Shown: positions 18,963-27,731 of the stretch, in pieces | Layout of the letters: every line of letters starts with the position of its first letter | Numbering within the stretch: the first letter of the stretch is position 1 | Assembly: GCA_964653555.1 (NCBI GenBank) | Contig: CAZZFT010000007.1 | Span: 15,251-79,250, forward strand | DNA length: 64,000 bases | Source: JAHEJV01 sp964653555 | GTDB taxonomy: Bacteria > Myxococcota_A > UBA9160 > SMWR01 | Direction: 5' to 3' | Made by a program: the position numbers and the translations under genes | The notes under the pieces: generated by a model | The model's input: only the letters and a program-made list of their open reading frames with translations | What the model was told of the DNA's origin: nothing | Database searches by the model: none

Positions 18963-20497
18963 GCGCGGCTCGCCGCGGCGGCGAGCGGTTGGGGACGGCG
19001 GTCCTCCTCGCGGTGGCACTCGCCGAGGCCGTGCGAGCCGAGGACGCCTTCCACGTGCAGTCGATCGCCGTGGCCGAGCGCGTGTTGCAGGCCGACCTGG
19101 TGGATCTCGACGGAGACGGGCGCGGCGATCTGCTCTCGATGTGGGCGTCGGGAATGCCCCCCGACGAGCGGCGCGAGATCCAGGTGTACTACCAGCACCC
19201 GGACGGCGAGTTCCCCGCCCGCCCCGACTGGAGCAGCCCGCTGCCGCGGGGCGTGGGGGCCTACGATCTGGCTCCGCTCGACGACCGGGCCGGGGAGGAG
19301 CTGATCCTCCTGCGCAGCGACCGCCTCACGCTGCTCTCCTGGCCGGGGCGCGAGGCCTCGTCGCGGGATCTCATGGTCGGCGAGGGCGCGACGATTGCGG
19401 CGGTGCCGGACGAGCGCGGTGTCGATCATCTCGCGATCGCGCGCGCCGGGCTCGGCCCGGAGCTGCGCCTGCTGGTGCCCGGCCTGGGCCAGTCGACCGT
19501 GCTCTCGCCGTCGGGAGAAGTGCTGGGTCGGCTCGAGGTCGGCGGTCGCGCCAACTACTACGTGCCGCTCCGGCCCGGACCCATGGTCTCCGAGAACGAG
19601 GTCGAGATCTACTTCGACCACCCGCGCATCTCGGTGGGCGACGTCGACGGCGACGGCCGGGGCGACGTGGTGGCGAGCAGCCGCCACGAGCTGCGCGTGT
19701 TCCTCCAGGACGAGCAGGGCCGATTCCCGAACGCTCCCTCGCGCAGGATCGCCCTGGGACTCGTCTCGCCCGAGGACCACGTGCGCAACTCGGGCTCGGT
19801 GCGCGTCGACGCAGAGGACTTCAACGGCGACGGCCGCCTCGACCTTCTGATCGCTTCCTCCTCGGGCGGTCTCTTCGACGCAAGGACCCGGGTGGCGATC
19901 CACCTGAACCGGGACGGCGGCTGGAACCTGGATCGTCCGGACCAGATCTTCCCCGGCGCGCGCGGACTCACGGGTACCGTCGTGATCGACCTCGATGGCG
20001 ACGGGCGCCTGGAGCTGATCCAGGCCCGTGTTCCGACCGGGGCGCTCGAGATCGCCGAGGTGCTGATCACTCGCGCGATCGACGCGCAGGTGGCGATCTA
20101 CCGACGCGGCGCCAGCGCGCTCTTCGACCCCACACCCTGGTACCAGTGGAAGCTCGGCATCGGATTCAGCTTCGAGACCTTCCGTCCCCTCGGCTTCGTA
20201 CCGACGCTGGAAGTCGACCTCAACGGTGACGGGATCCACGACCTGCTCGGATCCGGCGACGGGAAGCGGCTCGAGGTGAACCTGGGACGGCCCGACGGGG
20301 GCTACGACGTGCGCGGCGCGAGCCAGACGATCGACACCGGCGGACGCATCCGCTTCGGCGATCTCGATGCGGACGGCCTGAGCGACTTCGTCCTCTACGA
20401 CCCGAGACGCCCCGGCACGCCGGTGCGGATCGGCACGAACCGCGGTGTCCTGCCGGGCACCCGTCGCAAGCCTTCGATCCGGTCGCCGGGCTCGTGA
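18959..20497 (+). CDS. Exported FG-GAP/VCBS repeat protein
   Basis: A 512-residue protein starting at ATG in an ATGA overlap. A signal peptide ends at AVRAEDAF. At least six calcium-binding FG-GAP-type blades follow, for example LVDLDGDGRGDLL, VGDVDGDGRGDVV, DFNGDGRLDLLIAS, IDLDGDGRLELI, DLNGDGIHDLL and GDLDADGLSDFVLY, so it folds as an integrin-like beta-propeller. No catalytic domain is seen. Such proteins often bind glycans or partner proteins at the surface. As the last gene of the coupled run it may present or bind the substrate of the hydrolases. Confidence 0.85.
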   Translation: MSAARRGGERLGTAVLLAVALAEAVRAEDAFHVQSIAVAERVLQADLVDLDGDGRGDLLSMWASGMPPDERREIQVYYQHPDGEFPARPDWSSPLPRGVGAYDLAPLDDRAGEELILLRSDRLTLLSWPGREASSRDLMVGEGATIAAVPDERGVDHLAIARAGLGPELRLLVPGLGQSTVLSPSGEVLGRLEVGGRANYYVPLRPGPMVSENEVEIYFDHPRISVGDVDGDGRGDVVASSRHELRVFLQDEQGRFPNAPSRRIALGLVSPEDHVRNSGSVRVDAEDFNGDGRLDLLIASSSGGLFDARTRVAIHLNRDGGWNLDRPDQIFPGARGLTGTVVIDLDGDGRLELIQARVPTGALEIAEVLITRAIDAQVAIYRRGASALFDPTPWYQWKLGIGFSFETFRPLGFVPTLEVDLNGDGIHDLLGSGDGKRLEVNLGRPDGGYDVRGASQTIDTGGRIRFGDLDADGLSDFVLYDPRRPGTPVRIGTNRGVLPGTRRKPSIRSPGS

Positions 20498-20513
20498 CCG
20501 CCGACGAAGGCGG

Positions 20514-21572
20514 TCAGGCCGAGCGCTCGTGGACCATGACGCTCTGACGCTCGTCGAAGCGGACGCGGATCTTGCCCGGCCCGGCCACGCCCTGCACGAC
20601 CCCGGTGCCCAGCTTCGGATGATCGATCCGGTCGCCGGCGCTGTAGCTGTCGCAGGTGTTGTAGCGGCGAACGGGTCGGGACAAGTCGGCCTCGACCACC
20701 TCGTCGACGGGCTCGGTGCGCGCGCGGGGTCGCGGCTTCGGCTTCGGGCGAACGCGGCCGGCACCCGGCTCCCAGGCCGGCAGGATGCGGGCGTTCCCGT
20801 CCAGGACCGGACCCTCCGGCCCGTAGTCCCAGCCCGGGTCGTTGTCCAGGCGCAGCGACAGGAAGCGGATCGCGATACCGATCGTCTCGGCGGCGTCGGC
20901 GGCGATGCGCTCCAGCTCTTTGATCCAGGCGGCGCCCTTCTGGGTGGATCGCTTGCGACACAGCTGCCAGTAGCGCGGGCTCGCCAGCACCAGCAGCTCC
21001 GGCGGCTCGGAGGAGACGGTCCGGCCGAAGCGCTCCGTGATCTCTTCGGACAGGGCGGCGCGGTTGGCCTCTGCGATCGCGGCGTAGACCAGGCCCTCGA
21101 GCAGATGACGCAGCGGGGTGTCTCCCACTCGGCATCGGGTCGCCGTGGGCTCGAGGTAGCGCATCTTCACGACGGCGATGCGGTCGCCAGGTCCGATCCC
21201 GATCGCGTCGAAGCGCGAGATCCCCCTGGTCTGGGGCTCGTCGGAGGGGCCCGTCTTGGCGCGCACCTGGTAGTCCAGCAGGTGGAGCCGGCCGAGATCG
21301 TCGGGCAGCTCGAAGCCCGCCTCTCCGGATGCGCGAACCAGCGCGGCTCCGAGGTGCTCCTCGTCCTTGTTCGTGCGACGCTCGGTGGCCGGCTTCCCGG
21401 TGCGCTTCACGAAATAGGTTCGGCCGGCGCCGTGCACGCTGGGAGCGGCGGCGCGTTCCGCGGAGTAGAACTCGGCCAGACGTTCGGGCGTGAGCTCGGC
21501 GGCGGCCTGGTGGAACTGGGCGGCCTGGCGGACGTTCTTCTCGTTGGCGAGCGCGATCAGCGGATGACTCAA
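20514..21572 (-). CDS. Unknown protein with C-terminal SH3-like HPKLGTG domain
   Basis: A 352-residue protein of no recognised function, from TTG 21572 (GGAGC upstream). Residues 1-55 are helical (MSHPLIALANEKNVRQ). The middle (about 85-255) contains SRFDAIGIGPGDRIAVVKMRYLE, faintly like the D-x(n)-V-x-K core of PD-(D/E)xK nucleases but without the usual acidic residue. It continues with LLVLASPRYWQLCRKR. A basic, Pro/Lys/Arg-rich linker follows. The last 45 residues (GDRIDHPKLGTGVVQGVAG) resemble the small beta-barrel of CarD or the UvrD C-terminus, which touches RNA polymerase or DNA. A nucleic-acid role is an inference. Confidence 0.6.
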   Translation of the reverse strand: MSHPLIALANEKNVRQAAQFHQAAAELTPERLAEFYSAERAAAPSVHGAGRTYFVKRTGKPATERRTNKDEEHLGAALVRASGEAGFELPDDLGRLHLLDYQVRAKTGPSDEPQTRGISRFDAIGIGPGDRIAVVKMRYLEPTATRCRVGDTPLRHLLEGLVYAAIAEANRAALSEEITERFGRTVSSEPPELLVLASPRYWQLCRKRSTQKGAAWIKELERIAADAAETIGIAIRFLSLRLDNDPGWDYGPEGPVLDGNARILPAWEPGAGRVRPKPKPRPRARTEPVDEVVEADLSRPVRRYNTCDSYSAGDRIDHPKLGTGVVQGVAGPGKIRVRFDERQSVMVHERSA

Positions 21573-21725
21573 GCAAGGCTCCGATGCTCGTCGCAGTGCG
21601 CCTTGTGGGCCGACCCGGCGCGTTGCGGAGGATCTCGTGGGAGAGACGGCGACCCTGACGAAAGCTATCACATTCACCGGCGGCGAGGATGCGAAGCGCC
21701 TCGATTCCGAGCCGTGGGGTTGACC

Positions 21726-22322
21726 GTGCTGGAATCCGACCGGCGACGACTGGTGGATGCGCTTCGCTTCGCGCTCGACGCCCATGGCGCTCAGACGCGC
21801 AAAGGGACGCGGATTCCCTACGCGAGCCATCTCCTGCAGGTTTCGGGGCTGGTCCTCGAAGCGGGGGGAGACGTCACCCTGGCCGTCGCCGCGCTGCTCC
21901 ACGACTGTCTCGAGGACTCGGACGAGGTCGACGAGGCCGCGCTGCGCGAGCGCTTCGGGCACGAGGTCGCCGCGATCGTCGCGACCTGCACCGACTTGTT
22001 GCCCGGCGATTCCGCGGCGGCGAAATCGCCCTGGGCCCAGCGCAAGAGTCGCTACCTGGAGCGGCTGGCGTCGGCGGATCGGCGCTCGCGTCTGGTCGCT
22101 GCCTGCGACAAGCTGCAGAACCTGCGCGCGCTCGTCGGCGACCTGCGCGCCGAAGGACTCGCGACACTGGAACGCTTCAGCGCGAGCCCCGAGCAGATGC
22201 GCTGGTACTACGAGTCGGCGCATCGGATCCTGGGCGACGTGCTTCCTCCCTCCGTACGCGCGGAGTTCGACGAGGCGATCGCGGCGCTGCAGCACCTCGT
22301 GCCGCGCGCCGAGGCGCCCTGA
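21726..22322 (+). CDS. HD-domain phosphohydrolase (small alarmone hydrolase-like)
   Basis: A 198-residue HD-superfamily metal phosphohydrolase like the hydrolase half of SpoT/MESH1. It has HGAQTRKGTRIPYASHLLQVSGLVLE, the HD pair in LLHDCLEDSDE, and the downstream Asp in LVAACDKLQNLRAL. Together these are the ligands and nucleotide-contact segments of (p)ppGpp hydrolases. No synthetase domain is present. The start could be GTG 21714, TTG 21720 or GTG 21726; the last has a GGGG stretch at good distance. It is divergent from the unknown gene at 20514-21572. Confidence 0.82.
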   Translation: MLESDRRRLVDALRFALDAHGAQTRKGTRIPYASHLLQVSGLVLEAGGDVTLAVAALLHDCLEDSDEVDEAALRERFGHEVAAIVATCTDLLPGDSAAAKSPWAQRKSRYLERLASADRRSRLVAACDKLQNLRALVGDLRAEGLATLERFSASPEQMRWYYESAHRILGDVLPPSVRAEFDEAIAALQHLVPRAEAP

Positions 22323-22445
22323 CCCAGCGAACGGATCGGATCCGAGTCGACCCGTCGCGTCCGGATTCCGCCAGCCACCAGCGCTGTACGCGCCATCCTG
22401 AATACGACACAGCAGGGTGTGGAAACACTGGAGGAGGTTCTCGCG

Positions 22446-22928
22446 ATGATCGCTTCCACCTCGATCGACACACCGCTCGGGCGCTACCTACTGGTCGCAG
22501 GCGAGCGCGGGCTCTCCCGCGTGCAGCCCGAGGCCACGGGCGCGTCGGTTGCGAACGCGCCCGGTGACGCGGCTCGCAGGGTGCTGGACCAGGCGCGTTC
22601 GGCCTTCGAGGACTACTTCGCCGGCTGCTACGAGGCTCTCGACGAGCTGGTGCTGGATCCGGACGGCACCGACTTCCAGCACGCCGTGTGGCGGGCGCTG
22701 CGCGCGATCCCCGTCGGCTCGACCGCCAGCTACGGAGAGATCGCGCGGCGCGTGGGACGCCCCGAGGCGGCCCGGGCGGTGGGAGCGGCGAATCATCGCA
22801 ATCCGATCGCGATCGCGATTCCCTGCCACCGGGTGATCGGCGGTGACGGCGGACTCACCGGCTACGCGGGCGGCCTGCACCGCAAGCGCTGGCTGCTTGG
22901 ACACGAGGGGGCATTGCTCGACGTCTAG
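22446..22928 (+). CDS. ogt: Methylated-DNA-protein-cysteine methyltransferase
   Basis: A 160-residue suicide enzyme that removes O6-alkyl groups from guanine in DNA. The acceptor Cys is in IAIPCHRVIG, preceded by the helix-turn-helix segment GSTASYGEIARRVGRPEAARAVG with the DNA-reading Arg, and followed by TGYAGGLHRKRWLL. The ATG at 22446 has a perfect GGAGGAGG before it; an in-frame GTG 27 bases upstream is less likely. N-terminal domain is short as in Ogt. A hairpin after the stop closes the unit. Confidence 0.93.
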   Translation: MIASTSIDTPLGRYLLVAGERGLSRVQPEATGASVANAPGDAARRVLDQARSAFEDYFAGCYEALDELVLDPDGTDFQHAVWRALRAIPVGSTASYGEIARRVGRPEAARAVGAANHRNPIAIAIPCHRVIGGDGGLTGYAGGLHRKRWLLGHEGALLDV

Positions 22929-22971
22929 CCGTTTCGAGCTTCGCCCGCCCGTGGCTCGCTGCACATCGGCC

Positions 22972-22999
22972 CCCTTGCCCGCACCGTAGCGGGCAAGGG
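22972..22999. terminator. Bidirectional hairpin between ogt and sigma factor
   Basis: Perfect 11-bp inverted repeat CCCTTGCCCGC / GCGGGCAAGGG with a six-base loop ACCGTA, between two convergent genes. There is no long T run, so it would be a GC-rich terminator of the kind seen in high-GC genomes. Confidence 0.7.
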
Positions 23000-23010
23000 C
23001 CCGCGAAGGT

Positions 23011-24405
23011 CTACGCCGCGTCGTCGACGCCCACGCTGACAGGGGCGTCGCTTCCGCGCGCCGTGGCGCGCAGCCGCGTCAGCGCCGAGGCCTCGATCTG
23101 ACGCACGCGTTCCCGGGACAGCCCGAGCCTCTCGCCGATCTCTCCGAGTGTCGAGGGCTCGTTCCCTTCGGAGAGCCCGAACCGCCAGTCGATCACCTGC
23201 CGCTCGCGAGGCGGGAGGGTGTTCAGCAGCCGGAACAGCGCCTCCCCGTCCTCTCCGCGAGCCATGATCTCGGTCGGGTCGACGGTGGACTCGTCCCGCA
23301 CCAGCTCCTCGAACTCCACGTCCTCGAGACCCGGCGCGGGCGCGTTGAGAGAGCGGATCGGAGCCAGCGTCGCGATCAGGTCCTCCACCGCCTCGGGCGT
23401 CATGTCGAGCGCGGCGGCGATCTCCTCGGGAGTCGCGTCGCGGCCGAGCCGCCGGGACATCTCCCCCTCGATCCGGCGATAGCGGATCTGCTGCTCGCAG
23501 ATGTGCGAGGGAACCCGGACCGTGCGTCGCTGGTTCTGGATCGCGCGGATCATCGCCTGCTGGATCCACCAGACGGCGTAGGTGGAGAACATGTAGCCGC
23601 GCTCGTGCTCGAACTTCTCGATCGCCCGGATCAGCCCGAGGTTGCCCTCCTGGACGAGGTCCATGAAGGGGACGCCGAGCCCCCGGTAGCGATGCGCACA
23701 CTTCGCCACCAGGCGCAGGTTGTGATGGGCGAAGATCTGGACCAGCCGGTGGTACTCGGCCAGCGCGCGCTCCGCCCGGGCGAGGCGGCGCCGGGCACCG
23801 GCGCCGTCGAGCCCCAAGCGGCGGCGCTCGCCGCGGTCGGCGTCCGGCTCCGCCGCCTTGCGCAGCGCAGTGTGTACCTCGACCAGCACCTCGAAGGCGA
23901 GCTGTGCGGCCACCAGCGTCTCGGCGAGCTTCAGAACCGGAATCGGCCGCCGCGCCAGCTGTCGCTGGGCCCGGGACAGATACTCGTCGACGTGGCGGCC
24001 CCAGTTGCGACGGCTGCCGTCCCGGGCGTTGCGATTCATCACGGCGGTCACCAGGCCGCGGGAGCGGCGGGACTCCCACTCCTCGACCAGCAGCAGGCCG
24101 GCGCCGGGAATCTCCAGCAGGGCCTGCTCGAACAGCCCCTGCTCCTCCCGGATCCGGCGGGAGAGGTCGCACACCTCCTCCCGGCTCAGGACCGGGATGT
24201 CCTGGATCTGGCTCATGTAGTGCTGTCGCGTGTCGAGAGGGCCGTCGGCCTCCTCCACACGGGTCCGGCGTCCTCGCAGCGCCTCGGACCGCGGCGGCGG
24301 CGTCGACCTGGACCCGCTGGTCCGGGACCTCGCACCTCGCGGCTCGCTCAGCGAGCCGATCCCGCGCCCCTCACCCCCGGATTGCGAAAGGTCTCGATCG
24401 AACAC
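23011..24405 (-). CDS. Sigma-70 family RNA polymerase sigma factor (group 1/2-like)
   Basis: A 464-residue sigma factor. Region 1.2 begins at DTRQHYMSQIQDIPVLSREEV, then a long non-conserved insert (residues about 110-215). Region 2 is NLRLVAKCAHRYRGLGVPFMDLVQEGNLGLIRAI with FSTYAVWWIQQAMIRAIQNQRRTVRVP, region 3 follows, and region 4 ends in TLGEIGERLGLSRERVRQIEASALTRL. Region 1.1 is absent, replaced by an Arg/Ser-rich N-terminus. That fits an alternative RpoS/RpoH-like or secondary RpoD-like factor rather than the housekeeping one. GTG start with GGAGG upstream. It lies downstream of tesA-ybbA-ybbP on the same strand but beyond a hairpin. Confidence 0.88.
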   Translation of the reverse strand: MFDRDLSQSGGEGRGIGSLSEPRGARSRTSGSRSTPPPRSEALRGRRTRVEEADGPLDTRQHYMSQIQDIPVLSREEVCDLSRRIREEQGLFEQALLEIPGAGLLLVEEWESRRSRGLVTAVMNRNARDGSRRNWGRHVDEYLSRAQRQLARRPIPVLKLAETLVAAQLAFEVLVEVHTALRKAAEPDADRGERRRLGLDGAGARRRLARAERALAEYHRLVQIFAHHNLRLVAKCAHRYRGLGVPFMDLVQEGNLGLIRAIEKFEHERGYMFSTYAVWWIQQAMIRAIQNQRRTVRVPSHICEQQIRYRRIEGEMSRRLGRDATPEEIAAALDMTPEAVEDLIATLAPIRSLNAPAPGLEDVEFEELVRDESTVDPTEIMARGEDGEALFRLLNTLPPRERQVIDWRFGLSEGNEPSTLGEIGERLGLSRERVRQIEASALTRLRATARGSDAPVSVGVDDAA

Positions 24406-24479
24406 GATCGTGCGTCCTCCACATGGAATACGAGGCTTGGACGCCGGGAGGCCGAGCTGCGTTCACCGCCCGGCGGGCT

Positions 24480-24498
24480 CGGCCCGCTCAGCGGGCCG
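24480..24498 (-). terminator. Hairpin overlapping the ybbP stop codon
   Basis: Inverted repeat CGGCCCGC / GCGGGCCG with loop TCA; on the minus strand the loop is the TGA stop of the ABC permease. The stem is eight G/C pairs. It may act as a terminator or pausing site at the very end of the gene and protect the 3' end of the message. Confidence 0.55.
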
Positions 24499-27064
24499 GC
24501 GCCGCCTGCAGGAGCGCAAGTGGGCGCTCGCGCAGGACTTCGCGGGTCGCCGCCCGCTCGCTGGCGACGCACAGGAGCGGGATGCCGAGCAGCGGGGCCA
24601 GCAGGGGGCCCAGGGCCGGGGTCCAGGGCACCTCCACCACCCACCGGGTCAGGACCGCCGTCGCCGCCAGGCCGGCTCCGGTGCCGGCCACGGCGGCGAG
24701 GCCGCCGAGCAGGGCGAACTCCAGGTCGAGGGCGCGGCGCAGGTCGCGCAGGTCGGCTCCCAGCACCTTCAGCAGGTTGGTCTCCCAGCGGCGCTCCCGC
24801 GCCGCATCCCGGGCGAGCGCGGTGACGAGGAGCCAGCCCACGACGAGGGACAAGGCGGACGATCCGGCCAGGGCCCATTCGAGCTGGTCGATCAGACCGA
24901 GCATCCGCTCGACGGCGCGGCTGACGTCGATGCTCGAGACGTTGGGGAAGGCCGACCGGATCGAGGCCGCGAGCGCCTCGCGACGTTCCGACGACAGATC
25001 GGGAATCGACGCCAGGAACACGGCCGGGGCGTCTTCGAGCACGCCGGGCTGGAACACCACGAAGAAGTTGGGCTGGAAGCTGTTCCAGCGAACTTCGCGA
25101 AGGCTGACCACGCGGCCCTCGACGGGGACGCCCTGCACGTCGAAGCGGAGCGTGTCTCCCAGACCCACGCCGAGGCGCTCCGCAAAATCGATCTCCAGGG
25201 ACATCTCCGCGGGAGTCCCCGAGGCTGGATCCCAGCTCCCCGAGAACGCGCGGCCGGCGCGCAGGATCTCGGAGTCGTTCAGGCTCTCGCGGTAGGTGAG
25301 GTTGTACCGGCGCGAGCGCAGCCGCTGGGCCTCATCCTCGTCGTCGTCGCGGGAGAAGCGCGAGCGGCCGCCCCTCGCGCGCTGCTCGGGGGTCGTCTCG
25401 ATCGGCTCACCGTCCACGCGGTCGAGGCGCGCCCGCACCAGCGGCGACAGGCGCTGCAGCTCGGCTCCGTGCGCCTTCACGTGAGCGGCCAGCGCGTCGC
25501 GCTGCTCGGGCTGGATGTCGAACAGGAACAAGCTCGGCAGCGCTGCCCCGTCCGGGCGCTCGAGGTCGCGGTCCAGGGCCGAGCGCATCTGCGGGGCGAG
25601 GCTCACCAGCAGCGCGCACAGCCCCAGGGAGACGACGGCGGAGACGGTGCGCACGCGGCCGCGGGCGAGCTCGCGCAGAGCCAGCCGCGACGCGAGACCG
25701 CGTCGGCGCGAGAGGGGCCCCAGCGCTGCGGCGAATGCGAGGCCGACGACCGCCAGCGACACCGCCGCGACACCGAACATCCCCGCGAAGAAGCTGCCGG
25801 CCGGGAGACTGTCGACGCGCCAGCAGGCGAGCCCCCAGAAGCCGACGGCGGCGGGCAGCCACCAGAGAACGTCCCACCACGCACCGACGAGGGCGGGCCG
25901 GGCCTGCTCGACGAACAGCTGCGCCGGGCGCAGCCGACCCAGGCGGACCACCAGAGGCAGACACGCCAACGCGCTGCCCAGAGTCGCCAGCGCGGCCACC
26001 GTCACCACGCTGCGCAGTCCGACCCGCGGAGCGAAGCCGGGCGGCACCATGTCCGCCGCGATCGCGGTGAGCCCGGGCAGGAGCAGCGCTCCCAGCCCGG
26101 CCGCGAGTCCGGCCGCGGCGAGTCCGAGCAGGACGAGCTGAGCGAGGACGATCGCCTGGGCGCGCGCCCGGGTCGCTCCGAGGCTGACGAGGATCGCGAG
26201 ATCGGAGACCCGCCGAACGAGGTGGGCGCGGAACAGGTGCGCCGATCCGAGCCCGGCGAGGAACACCGCGATCAGCGCCACCAGACCCAGATACCGGGTG
26301 ACCGCGCCGTAGGTGCGGGCGAGATCGCGGGTGGCCTCGTCGTGGGAGCGCGCGGTGGTCCGCGGGTCCTCGAGCGCCCGCCGCATCGCCGCCGCGACCT
26401 CCGTCGCCGGCGCGCCCGGGGCGAGGCGGTACAGACGGCGGTACTCGACGCGACTCCCGGTCGCCACCAGGCCCGTGGCGGGCAGCCGGGACAGGCCGAT
26501 GTAGATCCGCGGCGCGATCGAGAAGCCGCTGCTCGCGCGGCCTCCGTCGCGCGCGATCACGCCCTGCACGCGGAACGCGGCAGCACCGATCCGCAGCTCG
26601 TCGCCCACGGCGACGCCGAGCTGCTCGAGCAGCGGCGGGTCGATCCACGCGCCGCCGTCGCCAAGCGCTCGCGGCTCGGGCGACGCACCGCCTCCCTCCA
26701 GCGTGATGTCGCCGTAGAGTGGAAACGCTCCGTCGATCGCCCGCAGCTCGACCAGCCGCGCCCGCTCTCCCGCCCCCGCCATCGAATAGAGGATCACGAG
26801 CTGCGCCGTCCGGGCGCCGGGTCCGGCGAGATCGTCGAGCGTCTGGAGCTCGCCCGCTTCGAGGGGACGCGACGACGCGATCACCGCGACATCGCCTCCG
26901 AGATAGGCCTGGGAGCGCTCCTGGAGAGCGCGCGCGACGGACACCTCGAAGGCATCGAGCGCGACGAAGCCGGCGAAGCCGAGGGCGAGGTTCACGGCGA
27001 AGAACAGCGCGAACCGGGGATGGTTCCGGATCTCCCGCCACGCCAGTCGCAGCACCAGCGCCAT
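24488..27064 (-). CDS. ybbP: ABC transporter permease of the FtsX/LolC type (YbbP-like)
   Basis: An 858-residue membrane protein with the double FtsX arrangement. There is an N-terminal TM helix (FALFFAVNLALGFAGFVAL), a first periplasmic domain, and three TM helices around residues 255-350 (LVALIAVFLAGLGSAHLF and on). A second block of TM helices lies at about 370-490, then another large periplasmic domain, and the last TM helices end near ALLQAAPAR. E. coli YbbP is 804 residues with the same layout. With YbbA it forms a putative lipid or hydrophobic-compound exporter. The gene starts five bases after ybbA ends. No substrate is known for the family. Confidence 0.88.
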   Translation of the reverse strand: MALVLRLAWREIRNHPRFALFFAVNLALGFAGFVALDAFEVSVARALQERSQAYLGGDVAVIASSRPLEAGELQTLDDLAGPGARTAQLVILYSMAGAGERARLVELRAIDGAFPLYGDITLEGGGASPEPRALGDGGAWIDPPLLEQLGVAVGDELRIGAAAFRVQGVIARDGGRASSGFSIAPRIYIGLSRLPATGLVATGSRVEYRRLYRLAPGAPATEVAAAMRRALEDPRTTARSHDEATRDLARTYGAVTRYLGLVALIAVFLAGLGSAHLFRAHLVRRVSDLAILVSLGATRARAQAIVLAQLVLLGLAAAGLAAGLGALLLPGLTAIAADMVPPGFAPRVGLRSVVTVAALATLGSALACLPLVVRLGRLRPAQLFVEQARPALVGAWWDVLWWLPAAVGFWGLACWRVDSLPAGSFFAGMFGVAAVSLAVVGLAFAAALGPLSRRRGLASRLALRELARGRVRTVSAVVSLGLCALLVSLAPQMRSALDRDLERPDGAALPSLFLFDIQPEQRDALAAHVKAHGAELQRLSPLVRARLDRVDGEPIETTPEQRARGGRSRFSRDDDEDEAQRLRSRRYNLTYRESLNDSEILRAGRAFSGSWDPASGTPAEMSLEIDFAERLGVGLGDTLRFDVQGVPVEGRVVSLREVRWNSFQPNFFVVFQPGVLEDAPAVFLASIPDLSSERREALAASIRSAFPNVSSIDVSRAVERMLGLIDQLEWALAGSSALSLVVGWLLVTALARDAARERRWETNLLKVLGADLRDLRRALDLEFALLGGLAAVAGTGAGLAATAVLTRWVVEVPWTPALGPLLAPLLGIPLLCVASERAATREVLRERPLALLQAAPAR

Positions 27065-27068
27065 CGCT

Positions 27069-27731
27069 TCAGCCCGCGAGCCGGCCGTCGCACAGGCGCA
27101 GGCAGCGGTTGCACGCGGCCGCCAAGCGGTCGCTGTGGGTCACCAGCACCAGCGTGGCACCGCGTCGCTGGACCAGATCGAAGAGCAGCCGGTCCACGGC
27201 CTCTCCCGTCTTGGCATCGAGGCTGCCCGAAGGCTCGTCTGCGAGCAGCAGCGCGGGCTCGACCACCAACGCGCGGGCGATCGCGACGCGTTGACACTCG
27301 CCCCCCGAGAGTCGCGAGGGCAGGTGCATCGCGCGGTGGGCCAGACCGACCTGGGTCAGCACCTCGCGCGCGCGCGCCTCGGCATCCGGCACACGCTGGA
27401 GCTCGAGCGGCAGACTCACGTTCTCGAGCGCCGTGAGCCCGCTCAGGAGGTGGAACTGCTGGAACACGATGCCGAGGCGGCGGGCGCGAAAGCGCGCGAG
27501 CTCCGCCTCGCCGAGCGCCGCGAGGTCGGCACCGTCGACGCGCACGCTGCCGCGCGTCGGCACGTCGAGCCCCGCGAGCAGCGAGAGCAGCGTGGACTTG
27601 CCGCTCCCCGACTCGCCGACGATCGCCAACGTCTCTCCTGCGGCCACGCGCAGGTCGACCCCGCGCAGCACCTCGATCGGCCCCGTCGGCGAGGGGAACT
27701 CCTTGTCCACTCCGCTCACCTCGAGGATCAC
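27069..27731 (-). CDS. ybbA: ABC transporter ATPase of the LolD/MacB type (YbbA-like)
   Basis: A 220-residue ATPase with all catalytic motifs: Walker A GESGSGKST, Q-loop FQQFHLL, signature LSGGECQRVAIARAL, Walker B LLLADEPSGSLD and H-loop LVTHSD. It is of the LolD family that drives FtsX-like permeases. It starts at GTG 27731, overlapping the tesA stop (GTGA), and ends five bases before ybbP. The order tesA-ybbA-ybbP echoes the E. coli neighbourhood, where tesA is divergent from ybbAP; here all three are on one strand and coupled. Confidence 0.93.
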   Translation of the reverse strand: MILEVSGVDKEFPSPTGPIEVLRGVDLRVAAGETLAIVGESGSGKSTLLSLLAGLDVPTRGSVRVDGADLAALGEAELARFRARRLGIVFQQFHLLSGLTALENVSLPLELQRVPDAEARAREVLTQVGLAHRAMHLPSRLSGGECQRVAIARALVVEPALLLADEPSGSLDAKTGEAVDRLLFDLVQRRGATLVLVTHSDRLAAACNRCLRLCDGRLAG

